In this document: positions 1 to 11,500 of the stretch, in pieces
Layout of the letters: every line of letters starts with the position of its first letter
How positions within the stretch are numbered: position 1 is the stretch's first letter
Assembly (NCBI RefSeq): GCF_910596095.1
Contig: NC_056539.1
Location: forward strand, 27,364,501 to 27,428,500
DNA from: Thunnus maccoyii
Lineage: Eukaryota > Chordata > Actinopteri > Scombriformes > Scombridae
Length of the DNA: 64,000 nucleotides
Direction: 5' to 3'
Made by a program: the position numbers and the translations under genes
Notes under the pieces: generated by a model
The model's database searches: none
The model's input: only the letters and a program-made list of their open reading frames with translations
What the model was told of the DNA's origin: nothing

Positions 1-958
1 CAAAAAGAAACAACCAAATCCACTGTGACACTGTTAAAAGTTAAAAAAGATTCTGTTAAAAAAAAAAAAGTTCACATTTTTGATTACCAAACTCAACACT
101 ACTGAGATCTATTAGCCTCGCTTTATTCATCCAGATTGACTTACATATCTTACAGATGGTTTACTCCATCTAGATTTAAGAACAACCAGCTGCTCCCTAT
201 GGTGCGAAGGCTCACAGGGAGCACAGCCTTCAGTAAGCATCTGCTTTGTTTAGTTCTCATTTCTTCAACTTATTTCTTACTCGCAGCGTGCTGTAGAGCT
301 CACACTTGGCTGATCTGAGCAAGTGTGAGAGACAGGGAGAGAAAGGGGCGAGCATGTGGTAAGAAATCCCTTCACATCACATTACGAGCCAGTTTAGCTC
401 TTACATTTGGAATTCACGCCTGCCTCCATGCTCCTTTTAACGCCTCTGCAGTTATCAAATCATTAATTAAGCTTATGTCGAATCTACCCAGAGAGCCCGG
501 TGTGGGAGAGAGATACGACTGCAGGCACCACCAGCCATCTGCTTCCAACACACTGATGTCGCAGCCGATCAGTCCTAATAGGCCCTCTGTCCAGACAGAT
601 TCAGAACAAGCTTTTGTTTCAACGGCACACTGACAGGACTGTTTCAGGGCCTACTGGGCAGTCTGCATTAGAAACCATCCCACTATAAAAAAACAAAACA
701 AAACATGAAGACACATCCATGAAATGTAATTACATACTCAAAATAGGTGTATATATATATATATGAATTATATTTGTATAGATCTGCCATAACAGGCACA
801 TAATGAGCCCTCATTAGAGCTGATTGCCTACCTTTTGATCCACCAAAAAGGTACACACAACAATAATAGTTTCTGATAATTAAGGGTGCAGATTTGTACC
901 ATTTCAACCTGAATTAAAGGTCGAGTCACAAACTTTGCAAGCATTAGTTTGAGCACAT
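1..958. other. No gene seen
   Basis: AT-rich DNA with A-runs and a short (TA)n near 750. Two small open frames (136-318, 325-633) lack splice context or recognisable similarity. A 3' UTR or intergenic DNA is equally possible. Confidence 0.5.
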
Positions 959-2065
959 TAAAAGACAAGTTCACAATTTTTTAAGACTGTCTTAAAACAA
1001 CAGTCAGGTGCACTTATGGACATCATTTTTGCTTCCTGTAATTATTCCTTTTGTTCATACTGGACATTAAAAGATCCCTTCCTGCAGTGATTTCAATGCA
1101 AGAGTAAAAATGTGTTCCAGAGTTTCTCTGAGGTTAATATGAGGTGTCTGCAGTCTTGGTAGCCAAACCAGATGATTATCTTCCAACATGACAGTGTTTT
1201 TAGTTCAGATTTCCCTCTTTGTGTTACTACTTTACCCCCACCACAGCTCAGCATGGAAAATGACCAAAATGGTAACCTGGGAATCTCACTAACTTACAAA
1301 GTTGTAGCTTCATATTAGCTTCAGACCATTTTTAAAAACATTTTTGCACAGAAGGAGGACTGTGGATTTTGTCCCCCATCACTTACATTAAAAGCACATT
1401 AGGAAGGGATATTTTAATGGTCAGTGTGAACAGGAGATGCAGAAAAACTAGTCCACGCATTTGTTACTTCTAGGCTGGATTATTGAAACTCATTATTATC
1501 AGGCTACCCTAATAAGTCTCTAAAGACTCTCCAGCTGGTCCAGAACACAGCTACACGTGTACTGACTAAAACTAGAAAAAGAGATCACATTTCTCCCGTT
1601 TTAGCTTCGCTACATTGGCTTCCTGTAAAATTTAGAATAGAATTTAAAATCCTTCTCCTAACTTACAAAGCCCTTAATGGTCCAGCACCATTATATCTTT
1701 AAGAGCTCATAGTACCGTATTATCCCATTAGAACGCTGTGCTCCCAGAATGCAGGCTTACTGGTGGTTCCTACAGTCTTTAAAAGTAGAATGGGAGTGAC
1801 TTACCACTGTCACCAAGTGCTTGCTCATGGGGGAATCGTTGGGTCTCTGTAAGTTAAAGAGTACGGTCTAGACCTGCTCTATGTGAAAAGTGCCCTGAGA
1901 TGACTTTTTGTGGTGATTTGGTGCTTTATAAATAAAAATTGATTGATTGATTGATTGATTGATTGAGGAGGAATGATTACAGCAAGCAAAACCTCTTTCA
2001 ATGTTCATACGGGCACCTGACTATTGATTTAAGGCACATTTGAAAAAAGTTTTTAGACCTTTTAA
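959..2065. mobile_element. Inverted-repeat element, family A, copy 1 (split by a LINE)
   Basis: The left arm (AAGTTCACAATTTTTTAAGA onward, about 965-1075) and the right arm (about 1965-2060) are imperfect reverse complements. Sister copies are near 7383-7972, 22850-23292 and 61395-61932. The arms share AACAACAGTCAGGTGC and the reverse complement of CACCTGACTATTG. No coding capacity, so a non-autonomous DNA transposon is inferred. Confidence 0.6.
1440..1968 (+). mobile_element. 3' end of an L2-type LINE, broken
   Basis: The plus strand shows the C-terminal reverse transcriptase region of an L2/Maui-like LINE, with stops and frame breaks; TLQLVQNTA-like and LHWLPV-like motifs are recognisable around 1525-1625. 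It ends in GCTTTATAAATAAAAATTGA followed by (TTGA)n, a typical L2 short-repeat tail. A sequence of about 5 bases (AGGAG) flanks it inside the family A element. Confidence 0.7.
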
Positions 2066-2089
2066 TAGTCAGTTCACCCAAATTACAAA

Positions 2090-5000
2090 AACAGATGATC
2101 AACTTTACTTTTAGATGCGGTCAGAGCAGATTTTACTCCATTTTTATTTTAATGAAGAAGGAGGTGAGACATATCCACTTCCAGGCTGGAATGATAGGAC
2201 AACCCCTTATTTTCTTTAGGTTTTGTGCAAGCAATGATGACTTTTCATCGTGTATGTAGTCAGTCTGGAACAGGCTGAATTTGAGATGTCCTAAAGTGGC
2301 CACAGTACAGAGGATAAGCCTTTTTTGTTTTGGTCTGTCTTCTGGCTCCCCCCTCTGGCCAAACTTTACAATTTATCACTTGTGATCAAAGATTAAACAC
2401 AAGTATTGATTTTACATCCATAGCATAGCCTTTAGACTGATCACTCGCTGACTCGTTTGCCTGACTGCGATACACTGCACATTAATACAGCTGATTCAGT
2501 GGTCGGTATGTTCCCAACAACTAACAGCACATATACAGTATTTTGGTGCAGTAGAGAGGCTCAGGTAAGTTTCACTACTTGAATGTGACAGAGCTGTTGG
2601 CACATCATTGAGATTCAGTACAGGTTTAGATCAGAGCTGGCCATATTTCATGGTCTGAATCTTTTAAATTCCATTTCCTTGCCAGCTAATGGAGGACTGC
2701 AGAAGGTGGCTGCTTAGACACCGATCCGCACTCAGTACAGTGTACGTGTGCGAGAGAGAGAGAGAGTTTGTGTGTGTGTGATTTTTAAGTTTGAGGTAAG
2801 TGTCGGTTGTGTGGAGGTGCTGATAAGTAATCTTCACAATCAGAGATTCCTTTGAACAATAAAAAGGGGCAAAATCTGTATGAAGTGGCTCCTCACAAAC
2901 CTGTCAAACTGCATATTTATTTTTAAAATGTATTCGAGGCTTTTATCTGGCTTTGAGACATCTAAAGTGACTCATCACATCTCTTATTTATGGATTTATT
3001 TACAGAATACTAAACTGCATTGTTGAGTACTTTTCTCTTGACACTAGACTCCAGGAATCACAGACAAAGTTTGCAGGAGTATATGTGGCAACCTTCAGAC
3101 GACTGTTACCAGTGATTGAAGTAGTTCATGTTCTCATCAGTTATTGAGGATGCATTGAACCAAAAGCCCCCAAAGGACTCTCTGTGGGACATTGACGTGC
3201 TCAAAGGCTCATAATTACATCACCTTGAAGCCCTAAAAGTCAGTGTATGTGTGGCTACAAACTGCCTTGTTTGCAGTGACATCAGCTGGAAGAATAGAGG
3301 AACTGTCAGCTATGTTGGGGCATAAGAAGGTCTTGAACTTTTCTGTTCTCAGTTAGACAAGTAAACCTGAGTTACAGCTACATCCAGTCACAGCCCTGCA
3401 GCTACAAAACCAGATGCATGTGTCAACGACATCCGAGCCGCTTCACACTGATCTGTGACTGTTGTGACCGAGCATTACAAATCACAGACTGCTATGGCTG
3501 CTAAACTCCTGTGTGTTTAAGCAGCACTGCTACCACCTAATGGCAGCCAGACTGAGGCCTCGCTTGTGCCAAAGTATGATCAGCTAAATACCATGTTTGC
3601 AGTTTTCTGTTGGCTCTCATCGGCTTTCACGTACTGTGTACATACCTGTAGAACTCAAGAGCCATCATAAGAACCAATGCCTATGAGCTCACATTTTTGT
3701 CAAAATTCCCCTCTCTTCTCTTTTAAACACAAATCAAAGTCTTTCAGAAATCATGCACATGTATACTTTCTTCGGGGCCCCAGAGCTTCATGGCCCTGAC
3801 TAACCCTGCTCAGCATCCAGATTGTGGTCAGGTTGTTGCTAACTTTGGGGTTAACCAGCTCCACTTTGCTCAGCAGGTGCAAAGCAAGAGTGGGCTTGGG
3901 TCTTGAGGAGATGTCGCATTTATTCACTGACAAACCATAGGCTACACTGCATCATTCATTGCTACTTCCACAGCTCTAATGCTAACTTTACTCTGCTGAG
4001 ATAGCCAGCCACACCGTCATGCTCTCTGCCTCTCTTAAGAGAGCTACTACGACTCATTGACGTGAATTTAATAGTTTTTGGACAACAACGGAGCTCTACA
4101 GCACAGAGGAATTGATATATCAGGCTTTGGATACACACACAATACTTTTAAGTAGGATGAGTTCATTGTTGGTTTGGTTCTGCTCATGAGATTTGTTGAC
4201 AATAAGAAAAATATAGAAAATTGCCAGCCTTATTCTTTAAAATTAGATTTAGCCTCTTCAAGACAAGGCTTCAGGATCAGGTAATAAAGCAGGACGCACC
4301 TAAAGGCCCATGTCATGCCAGTGGATATTGTGCTTTGGGATATATAAAATATTCTTGAGCAAAATTACAACAAACCATTTGACAAGTAAACTGAGGAGCT
4401 TTTAGTCTCATGACACAAGACATAGTGGCTTGAACGGTGGTGAGAACGGTCTACGCCCCTTACATTTTGTCAAGGACAGGCCTTACTGGAAATGATGCTC
4501 TCCCCCCATTCTCCTCTGTAGCAAACTGCATGTCACCACCCCAATATGAAGGGCCACCCTAAAGACTTTGGATTGGTTCTATGTTTGCTTTTTTAACTCT
4601 CTATTGCATCCACCCTGTTTTAACAATGAAACCTGGGAGAAACCTTGTCCTCAGTCTCTATGATCAAAGACTGACCTGTGAGTCAAAGGAGCTTTTAACA
4701 CCTAGTTTATAATCCAGACTTCTTTCTTGTAACATGTTGATCATCTTGCAAAAGCTTTTCAGTTACAAATGATGCTACACATGACTGAACTGTTGCTATT
4801 TTTAAGGTGCCAGACCTCACACTGAAATGTCTAGACTCGCTCACTCATCAATAAGGCCTCCTCCACTGATACAGAAAATATCTGAATGAGAAACAATGTG
4901 CTGCTTAGTGAGCAAGAAAACGCTTTATATGGAAGTATATAAAAGCATCGTAGGTGAAAACAAAATCTAAAAATCAACGGGGTGGAGACACTACAAAGAG

Positions 5001-5340
5001 CCTTAGAGGGTCAGTTTAAATGTGTTACACCTTAACTTGTTACCTGAGTCTAAGGTTCATGGTTTCTGCGAATCAACAATGTTAACAAGTGTGACAAATG
5101 ATGTTTGATTTGTTTATCCAGCAGGTCTATACACAGTGCTATAACAATGTATCATCAGGCTATTGTGCCCTCTGCTGTCTGATTACTGCTATTAAGGTCC
5201 ACACATAAAAGTCACATCAAACATAGAGGCTTTAATTTGTCTTTTTTTTTTTTTTTTACAATCATCTTCACTTTCATTTGGAAAATATCAAAGTCAGATA
5301 ATGGTAAAAGTGCACATTTTAATATAAAATGATAAAATGT
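2090..5340. other. No gene seen between LINE-split element and cp 3' end
   Basis: Contains a short (GA)n/(GT)n run near 2753-2780 and a T-run near 5241. The 60-codon minus-strand frame at 3751-3933 has no splice context or recognised similarity. An alternative last exon of cp could lie here but none is identifiable. Confidence 0.5.
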
Positions 5341-5346
5341 TGCTGT

Positions 5347-5352
5347 TTTATT
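5347..5352 (-). terminator. cp: Poly(A) signal candidate of cp
   Basis: AATAAA on the minus strand 230 bases past the cp stop codon, the first canonical signal noticed downstream. It implies a short 3' UTR. If the last coding exon has an alternative donor (see findings), another transcript end could lie further downstream. Confidence 0.5.
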
Positions 5353-5578
5353 TTGTGCGCTTATTGTTTCTGCTCATGTTAAGGTGATTTCAGAGAGTGA
5401 TGCAGCATTTCAGTCTGAAATGAATGTTTAATTGGTCTCCGATTGCTGGATTTTGGTCTATTTTCCTGAGCAGTTCAACCAAAGATTCCCCTCTTCTTTG
5501 CTGTTTAAAAGAGAAAAAAAAAACGTTAAAATTCATCATCAGCATTATTATCTGTTTCTCACTCTATTTGTCTTCCAG

Positions 5579-8500
5579 TCACATCTGTTTTCTGAGCACC
5601 TCACCTTTTTCGGTAACAGTGTACATAGCCTCCATGCCTGCTTTAACGTGGTCAGTGACGTGACAGTGGAGCAGCCAGGTACCAGGATACTGAGGACGCA
5701 TCTTTACTGTCTGAACAGGAAGAAGACGAGAATTTTAGGTCCTGAATTTTACTTTCATTAAATGTTGACAACACTGTCAAGCCAGAAGAGAGTCTAATTT
5801 TTCTGTAATTTATTGATGAGAAATTGTAAATTTGAAATTCCCTTTTAAATTTCCTTCCATCCATTTTCCTTTTAAACATTTTAGCAAAGGAAGACCAGCA
5901 CAGTGATTTTCAACCTTAATTCAGTGTATAAGTCAGTAAAGTGTTTCATATCTATAATTTCAACAACACTAGGTATTGATCTGTCTTTCTGGCTGTATCT
6001 TAATATTTATAAAAGTGATGATAAATGTAACTTTAAAAAATGTTGCCTGCATTGGAAACACTCTATTTCACTTGTTTCTATTCTTGCGTATATGTTTTTA
6101 TTGTTTCTATTTCCTGTTTCTTGTCTTATTTGCAGTTTTTTTCCCAAGCTTGTTTTAAGAAAATCATTTTTTAAGGAAATTAGTTGTTAGGTAGGAGATT
6201 TTACAGTGCAATGGATGATGAATAACAACTTTTTCTATAATCACATTGATCCCCTGTTACACTATTGATGATTTATTGATGTTTAACTGCAACATGTAAC
6301 ATTTAGAGTAAAAAGCCAAAAGGTTGAGGTTTTACCTGGAAGGTGGCTGGAAAAAGGTCAAACACATCAGTACTATGAGGACCTCCATCCAGCTGCAGAG
6401 CAAGGAGAGTTATAGGTGTTATTGTGAGCACCAGAGTGTGTTTGTAACTCTATGATTGCTATGTTTGTATGTTTTTTACATACCTTATATTCCACAGTGT
6501 GACCATGCCAGTGCACACCGTGTATGTCCACGTCAGTGCCCATTCCCATCAGGTACCAGTAAATCTTATCACCCGCCTCCATGGTCAAGCCCTTCAGGTT
6601 ACTATACACATAACCATTAATGGCTGCACGTGGACACACAAACAACACACGTCAACATATCGGAAAGAGAATTCAGCAAATTTCTTTTGATGTCTACGGC
6701 AAGTGATGCAACACAAAATCCCAATATTTGTCAAAATGATGCAGATCATAGTGTGTTTATCTCACCATGCATCTTGTTGCTTTCTTGAAAGGCTTCATCA
6801 TCCTTCAAGTCTGGGCGAGGGCTCCTGATATGGGTCCTGATGTTTTCATCCAAATACCTAGAATATTAATAAAAATACAAATTTGACAAATACTGTACAA
6901 TAATAATAATATAGTAATAATATATAGAACAGCAGTTTGTGTCTCCCAGCATTGCTACAGAGAAATATTAACATTACTGTCCAGTGTATCTTGACAGTGA
7001 TGTGTACAGTATGTGTGTATCAGCTTGATGAGATGTCAAAATATGATAAAGACATTAGGTGGGATATAATATAACCCTGTAATGCACCCCTCACTATCAA
7101 CTTTTCAAATCTGATTTATTTTCTACTAATGAAATAGTCCCAATGAAAAATCTTGTGGTCTGTGGATTATTCTGACTAACAGTGACGTCTCTCGAGAGGC
7201 AAGTTTAGGAGAATTTCACATTTTCAGTGTTTTATAGGAGGTATCATTCAAATTGTCTTTCACACAGATATCTCAAAACCTCAAAAAAATCAAACCTATC
7301 TGCATGAATTGATACTATGTAGTAAAGGTGGGAATTTGTTTTTTGTAATTTGGGCAAAGTTACCATTAAAAGATCTAAAAAGTTAAAGGATAGGTTCACA
7401 ATTTTCTTCAAAAGTCTTAAAACAACAAGTCAGGTCCCCAAAGGAACATTGAAACAGGTTTTGCTTGCTGTAATCATTCCTCCTGTTCATACTGACTATT
7501 AAAAGTGATGAGGGGACAAAATCCACAGTTCTCCTTCTGTGCAAGAATGTGTTTATATGTTTATCTGAAGCTAATATTAAGCTTCAGTCGTCCAAACTTG
7601 TCAAATCAAGTCAACGTCTTTCAAAGTTACTGTCTCTTTAGAGCTGAATTCCTTCTTTTTGTTAATATCCTTCCACTGCAGCTCAACAGGGAAACAAAAC
7701 AAGGGATTTTTTTGCTAAAAAGACCGTAACTCAGGAAGATAACCAGAGCTGCAGTCTATTGACTAAGATATCGACTGACTCAGACAACTGAAGCCTCTTA
7801 TCAGCTTCTGATAAACTTTGAAAGCACATTTGAGGAGGATCTTTTAATAGCCAGTATGAACAGGATGAATGATTACAAAGAGCAAAACCTCTTTCAGTGT
7901 TCATATGGGTACATGACTATTGTTTTAAGACAGACTTGACAAATTGTGATCCTATCCTTTAATGGTTAATTTTAAGGTTACAGTAGCTCTACTTACCAGC
8001 TCTCATTCTCATCAAAAACCAGGAAAAGCAGTGCAAACTCTTCTACTTCCTTCTTCAGTCCAAGGCTCCTGAAACACAGTTTTATATAAAACTGTATATT
8101 AGCACTCTGTCATACTTATTGTGTGGTGCAGTACAAAAACGCATTTACCTGCCTTTTCAGGTATTTTCAGGTAATCACACAAGCACACTGTATACTGCAT
8201 AACAACAGAGGCATTAACTGGTTTAGATAGTTCTGTATCAACGCTCACCTGCCCCAGCTTCGGCGACAGATCACCAATGGACCAACCAGACCGCTGTACA
8301 GATCCTGGCAGGCAGGGAGACCACATGTCAGTGTGTGTGTGTGTGTGTTTGTGTGGCTGCGTGGTGTGTGTTTGTGTGTTAGTGTTAGCGTCAGCATACC
8401 TTAGCAACATCCACAGTAGAGTAGTATGCTGACACAGAGCACTCCTCCTGCTCTGTGGTTGGTCCTGTCTTCTTTGTAACGTACCAGTAGTAGGTGTGAG

Positions 8501-11500
8501 TCTCACCTGCGAAAAAGCACCAATTCAGATTATTAAAGGTTTGAGTCCTATTTTCAGAAAACTGAAGTTACACATAGTCCAGTAGTGACTGAGACCAATT
8601 TATACAGTTTAGCATTTAGTTTTGAAGACCGAGTCCTTTGATATTCTCAGAAAGTTAAAGCAGTACACACTTAAAGTCCAGATGAAATGAAAAATGCCTT
8701 TTAAACCCTTTTAGATCACATCCCTGGTCATATTGTGCACCTATTTAACAATATATGCCCAAAAAATTGCAAAAAATCAATTTTTTTGTATTTTAATATC
8801 AAAATCCAATCATGTTTTCTTCTTATAAAACAAAATATGACGCATGCTTACGTAGGCTTGAACCAACCAATTTCAACCAATAATATCATGATCATCCACC
8901 CATCAATCAATCCTCAACTTTTAGCGTTACAGAACTAAGATTAATTTTGACATGCCCACTTTTCAACATTCAAATAAAAGTCCTCCCAACGTTATGTCTC
9001 ACTTGTCTATCCTGTATGAAATGCAGTTTAATGCCTTAATTACCACCAGTAAGTGAGCAGTTTATGTTAATATTCATTTGGCAAAAAATGACTCATAAGC
9101 CTGAACATACATGAGCTTATCCACACACAATAAATCATTTACTGTATAGTTGAAGCAAAGTCATGTTTCTGAGAAAAATATGTATATAGGTAATTATTCT
9201 TGTGTTTACATTGTTATTTGCTGTACATTTATGAAGAGTCATGTAAGAAAGTTGATGTGATGCTATTAAAGGAAAACTGTGGCTTTCCTTAGGGGGCCAA
9301 ATACTTTTATTGGAGGTCCAGATTTGGCCAACAGGCCGCTATTTGCCTAATGCTGCAAAAGACCCGGTTATACCTGTATCAAATAAAGCCACCATTCAAC
9401 AAGTTTGTAGAAAATGGTGGTGGCACTGCCTGCTACTCTTCTAAACCACTTTTTTCACCTTTAATTGACTGTAAACCTTAAAGCATTGATAAATACATAT
9501 GAAAAACTGGTTGTTAATTTTGTCTCTTTGCCACATTAACAACCAGGAAAATAAGCATTCAGGAGTTTTATGTTAACTTCTAATGGTTTTAGGTGTTTTT
9601 TATCCTGCCTGTCTGTACCTGGTTTGGTGTGGTGGATGTCAGGGGTGTCTGTCTTTACTCCATGGGCATGGATAGAATAATCCCTGGTTGCCATGTTCTT
9701 AAAAACCACCTTCACTTTGTCCCCGACATCTGCATGGATCATTGGACCTGAAAGAAGGGAAGATTCTCTAATTACCAGATTAAATGCATAACATGTCATA
9801 TAATGTGTGGATATTTGATTTAATTGTAGATATGAGGCAGTCTTAATTCTCATGCTTGGCTCTCACAGCCTACCCATAATGCCGAGGTGTTCCATATCGG
9901 GTCGTTTCTCCACCTGCTTTGTGAATTTGTCGCTGGTGAACTGACGGTAGACCACCTTCTTGTAACGGGAGCCTATAAATCCACCCTGCTGGTCTAGGAA
10001 GACGCCAGCAGGACTGTAGGGAGAGAGAGGCAGGCTTAATTTGTAGTAAATAAAATGGAGGTGTGTGTACGTAAACATGTGTGTAAATGAATCTGAGTTT
10101 ATCTGTTACGTTACTATAAAGAAATACAAAACATTCAAGACGACAAAAAAGCATAAAACATAAAAAGTAGGACAGAAAATCTTAAATATTTAATATTTGA
10201 GATTTAAACTTGAGATTGTACATTTACATATACAATCTCAGGTTTTGGACTTTAATGCCTTTTTATAAATATACTGTATAATATAAGTAAATATACTGTA
10301 GAGGGCACATAGAAGGACAATTTCAATATTTGCTGTGATTATGCAATAATGGAAAGTAACTCAGTACGTTTACTCAAGTACTATTTTAGGGCACTTGAGT
10401 ATTCCCATTTTATACTCTAAATACTGTACTTTTTCTTCCACCAAATTTATCTGACAGCTGCAATTACTTTTGCAGAATAAGATTTATCATACAGAATACA
10501 TGATGAGCTGTAAAATATGATTTTTATAGGTTAAACAATAAAACAGTATAGAAATCAGTTTAAAATTGGGTCCACCTCCACCAGCTGTCAGATTTAAAGG
10601 CTGCTTATATGTTAATGCATTAATAATAAAACTGCAATAATATAGCATGCTAAAACACTCAAAATGAGTACTTCTACTTTTAATACTATAACAAAGTATT
10701 CTTATGCAGTAGTACCGTTATTTTCATAAATAAAAAAAGAAATTACAAGTATTATGTTATACTTTTGAAAGGTCGAAATATCATCAAATTCATAAATGTT
10801 TAGACAGAATATGTGCAGGTGTTACTTTTCCTGGCCGCGAAACATCTCGGCCTCCCAGGTGCGGTTTGGAGAGTAGTCCCAGTCCATCTCCATGGCAGCG
10901 ATGTAGTAGGTTTTAGAGTGGAGCATTGTTTCACCTTGACGGTGAAATATGCTGCACTTCTCTACTGTGTAGTTGGCTCGCATCCCGCCATGATAATTGC
11001 TCACTGTAGGAGACACCACTTCAAACTGACCTGAAAACACACAAAACGATTACATGTGTAGTTATATACAGTGCCAGACAACGTTTTAGATCTTTTTGAC
11101 TCCCTGATGAAGGCTCAATGCCAGTAACGGGTCGGAGCTTTGTTTTAAAATGACCATGCCATGACAATAAAGGCATTTTAATTGTTTTAAAAGGGAGTGC
11201 CTTGGAGTTTTCTTGTATTTTTGTGTCTACATGTATCCCTATCCAAAAAGCACCTCAAACAAACTCCTACCTTAACATTTTTTGAACGTTTTAGATTTGT
11301 TGGACCATGTATAAAATGATGTGTGTCATTCCTGAAAGGACAGAAAATGAATCTGTAACTATTCTGACAGTAAAATAATAATTTCTCAAGCAAAAATGTG
11401 AAATGTTCACCGATCCCAGCTTCTCAAATGTGAGAATTTGCTGTTTCCCCTTGTTTTAAATACAGTACAGTAAAGTTAGTATCAATGGGTTTTGGACTGT

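Noticed and set aside
3751-3933. 60-codon minus-strand frame as an alternative last exon of cp
   Set aside because: No hydrophobic GPI-type tail and no suitable acceptor; similarity not recognised.
8099-8506. 135-codon minus-strand open frame
   Set aside because: It reads cp exons 8506-8400 and 8304-8249 in a wrong frame through the intervening (CA)n intron.
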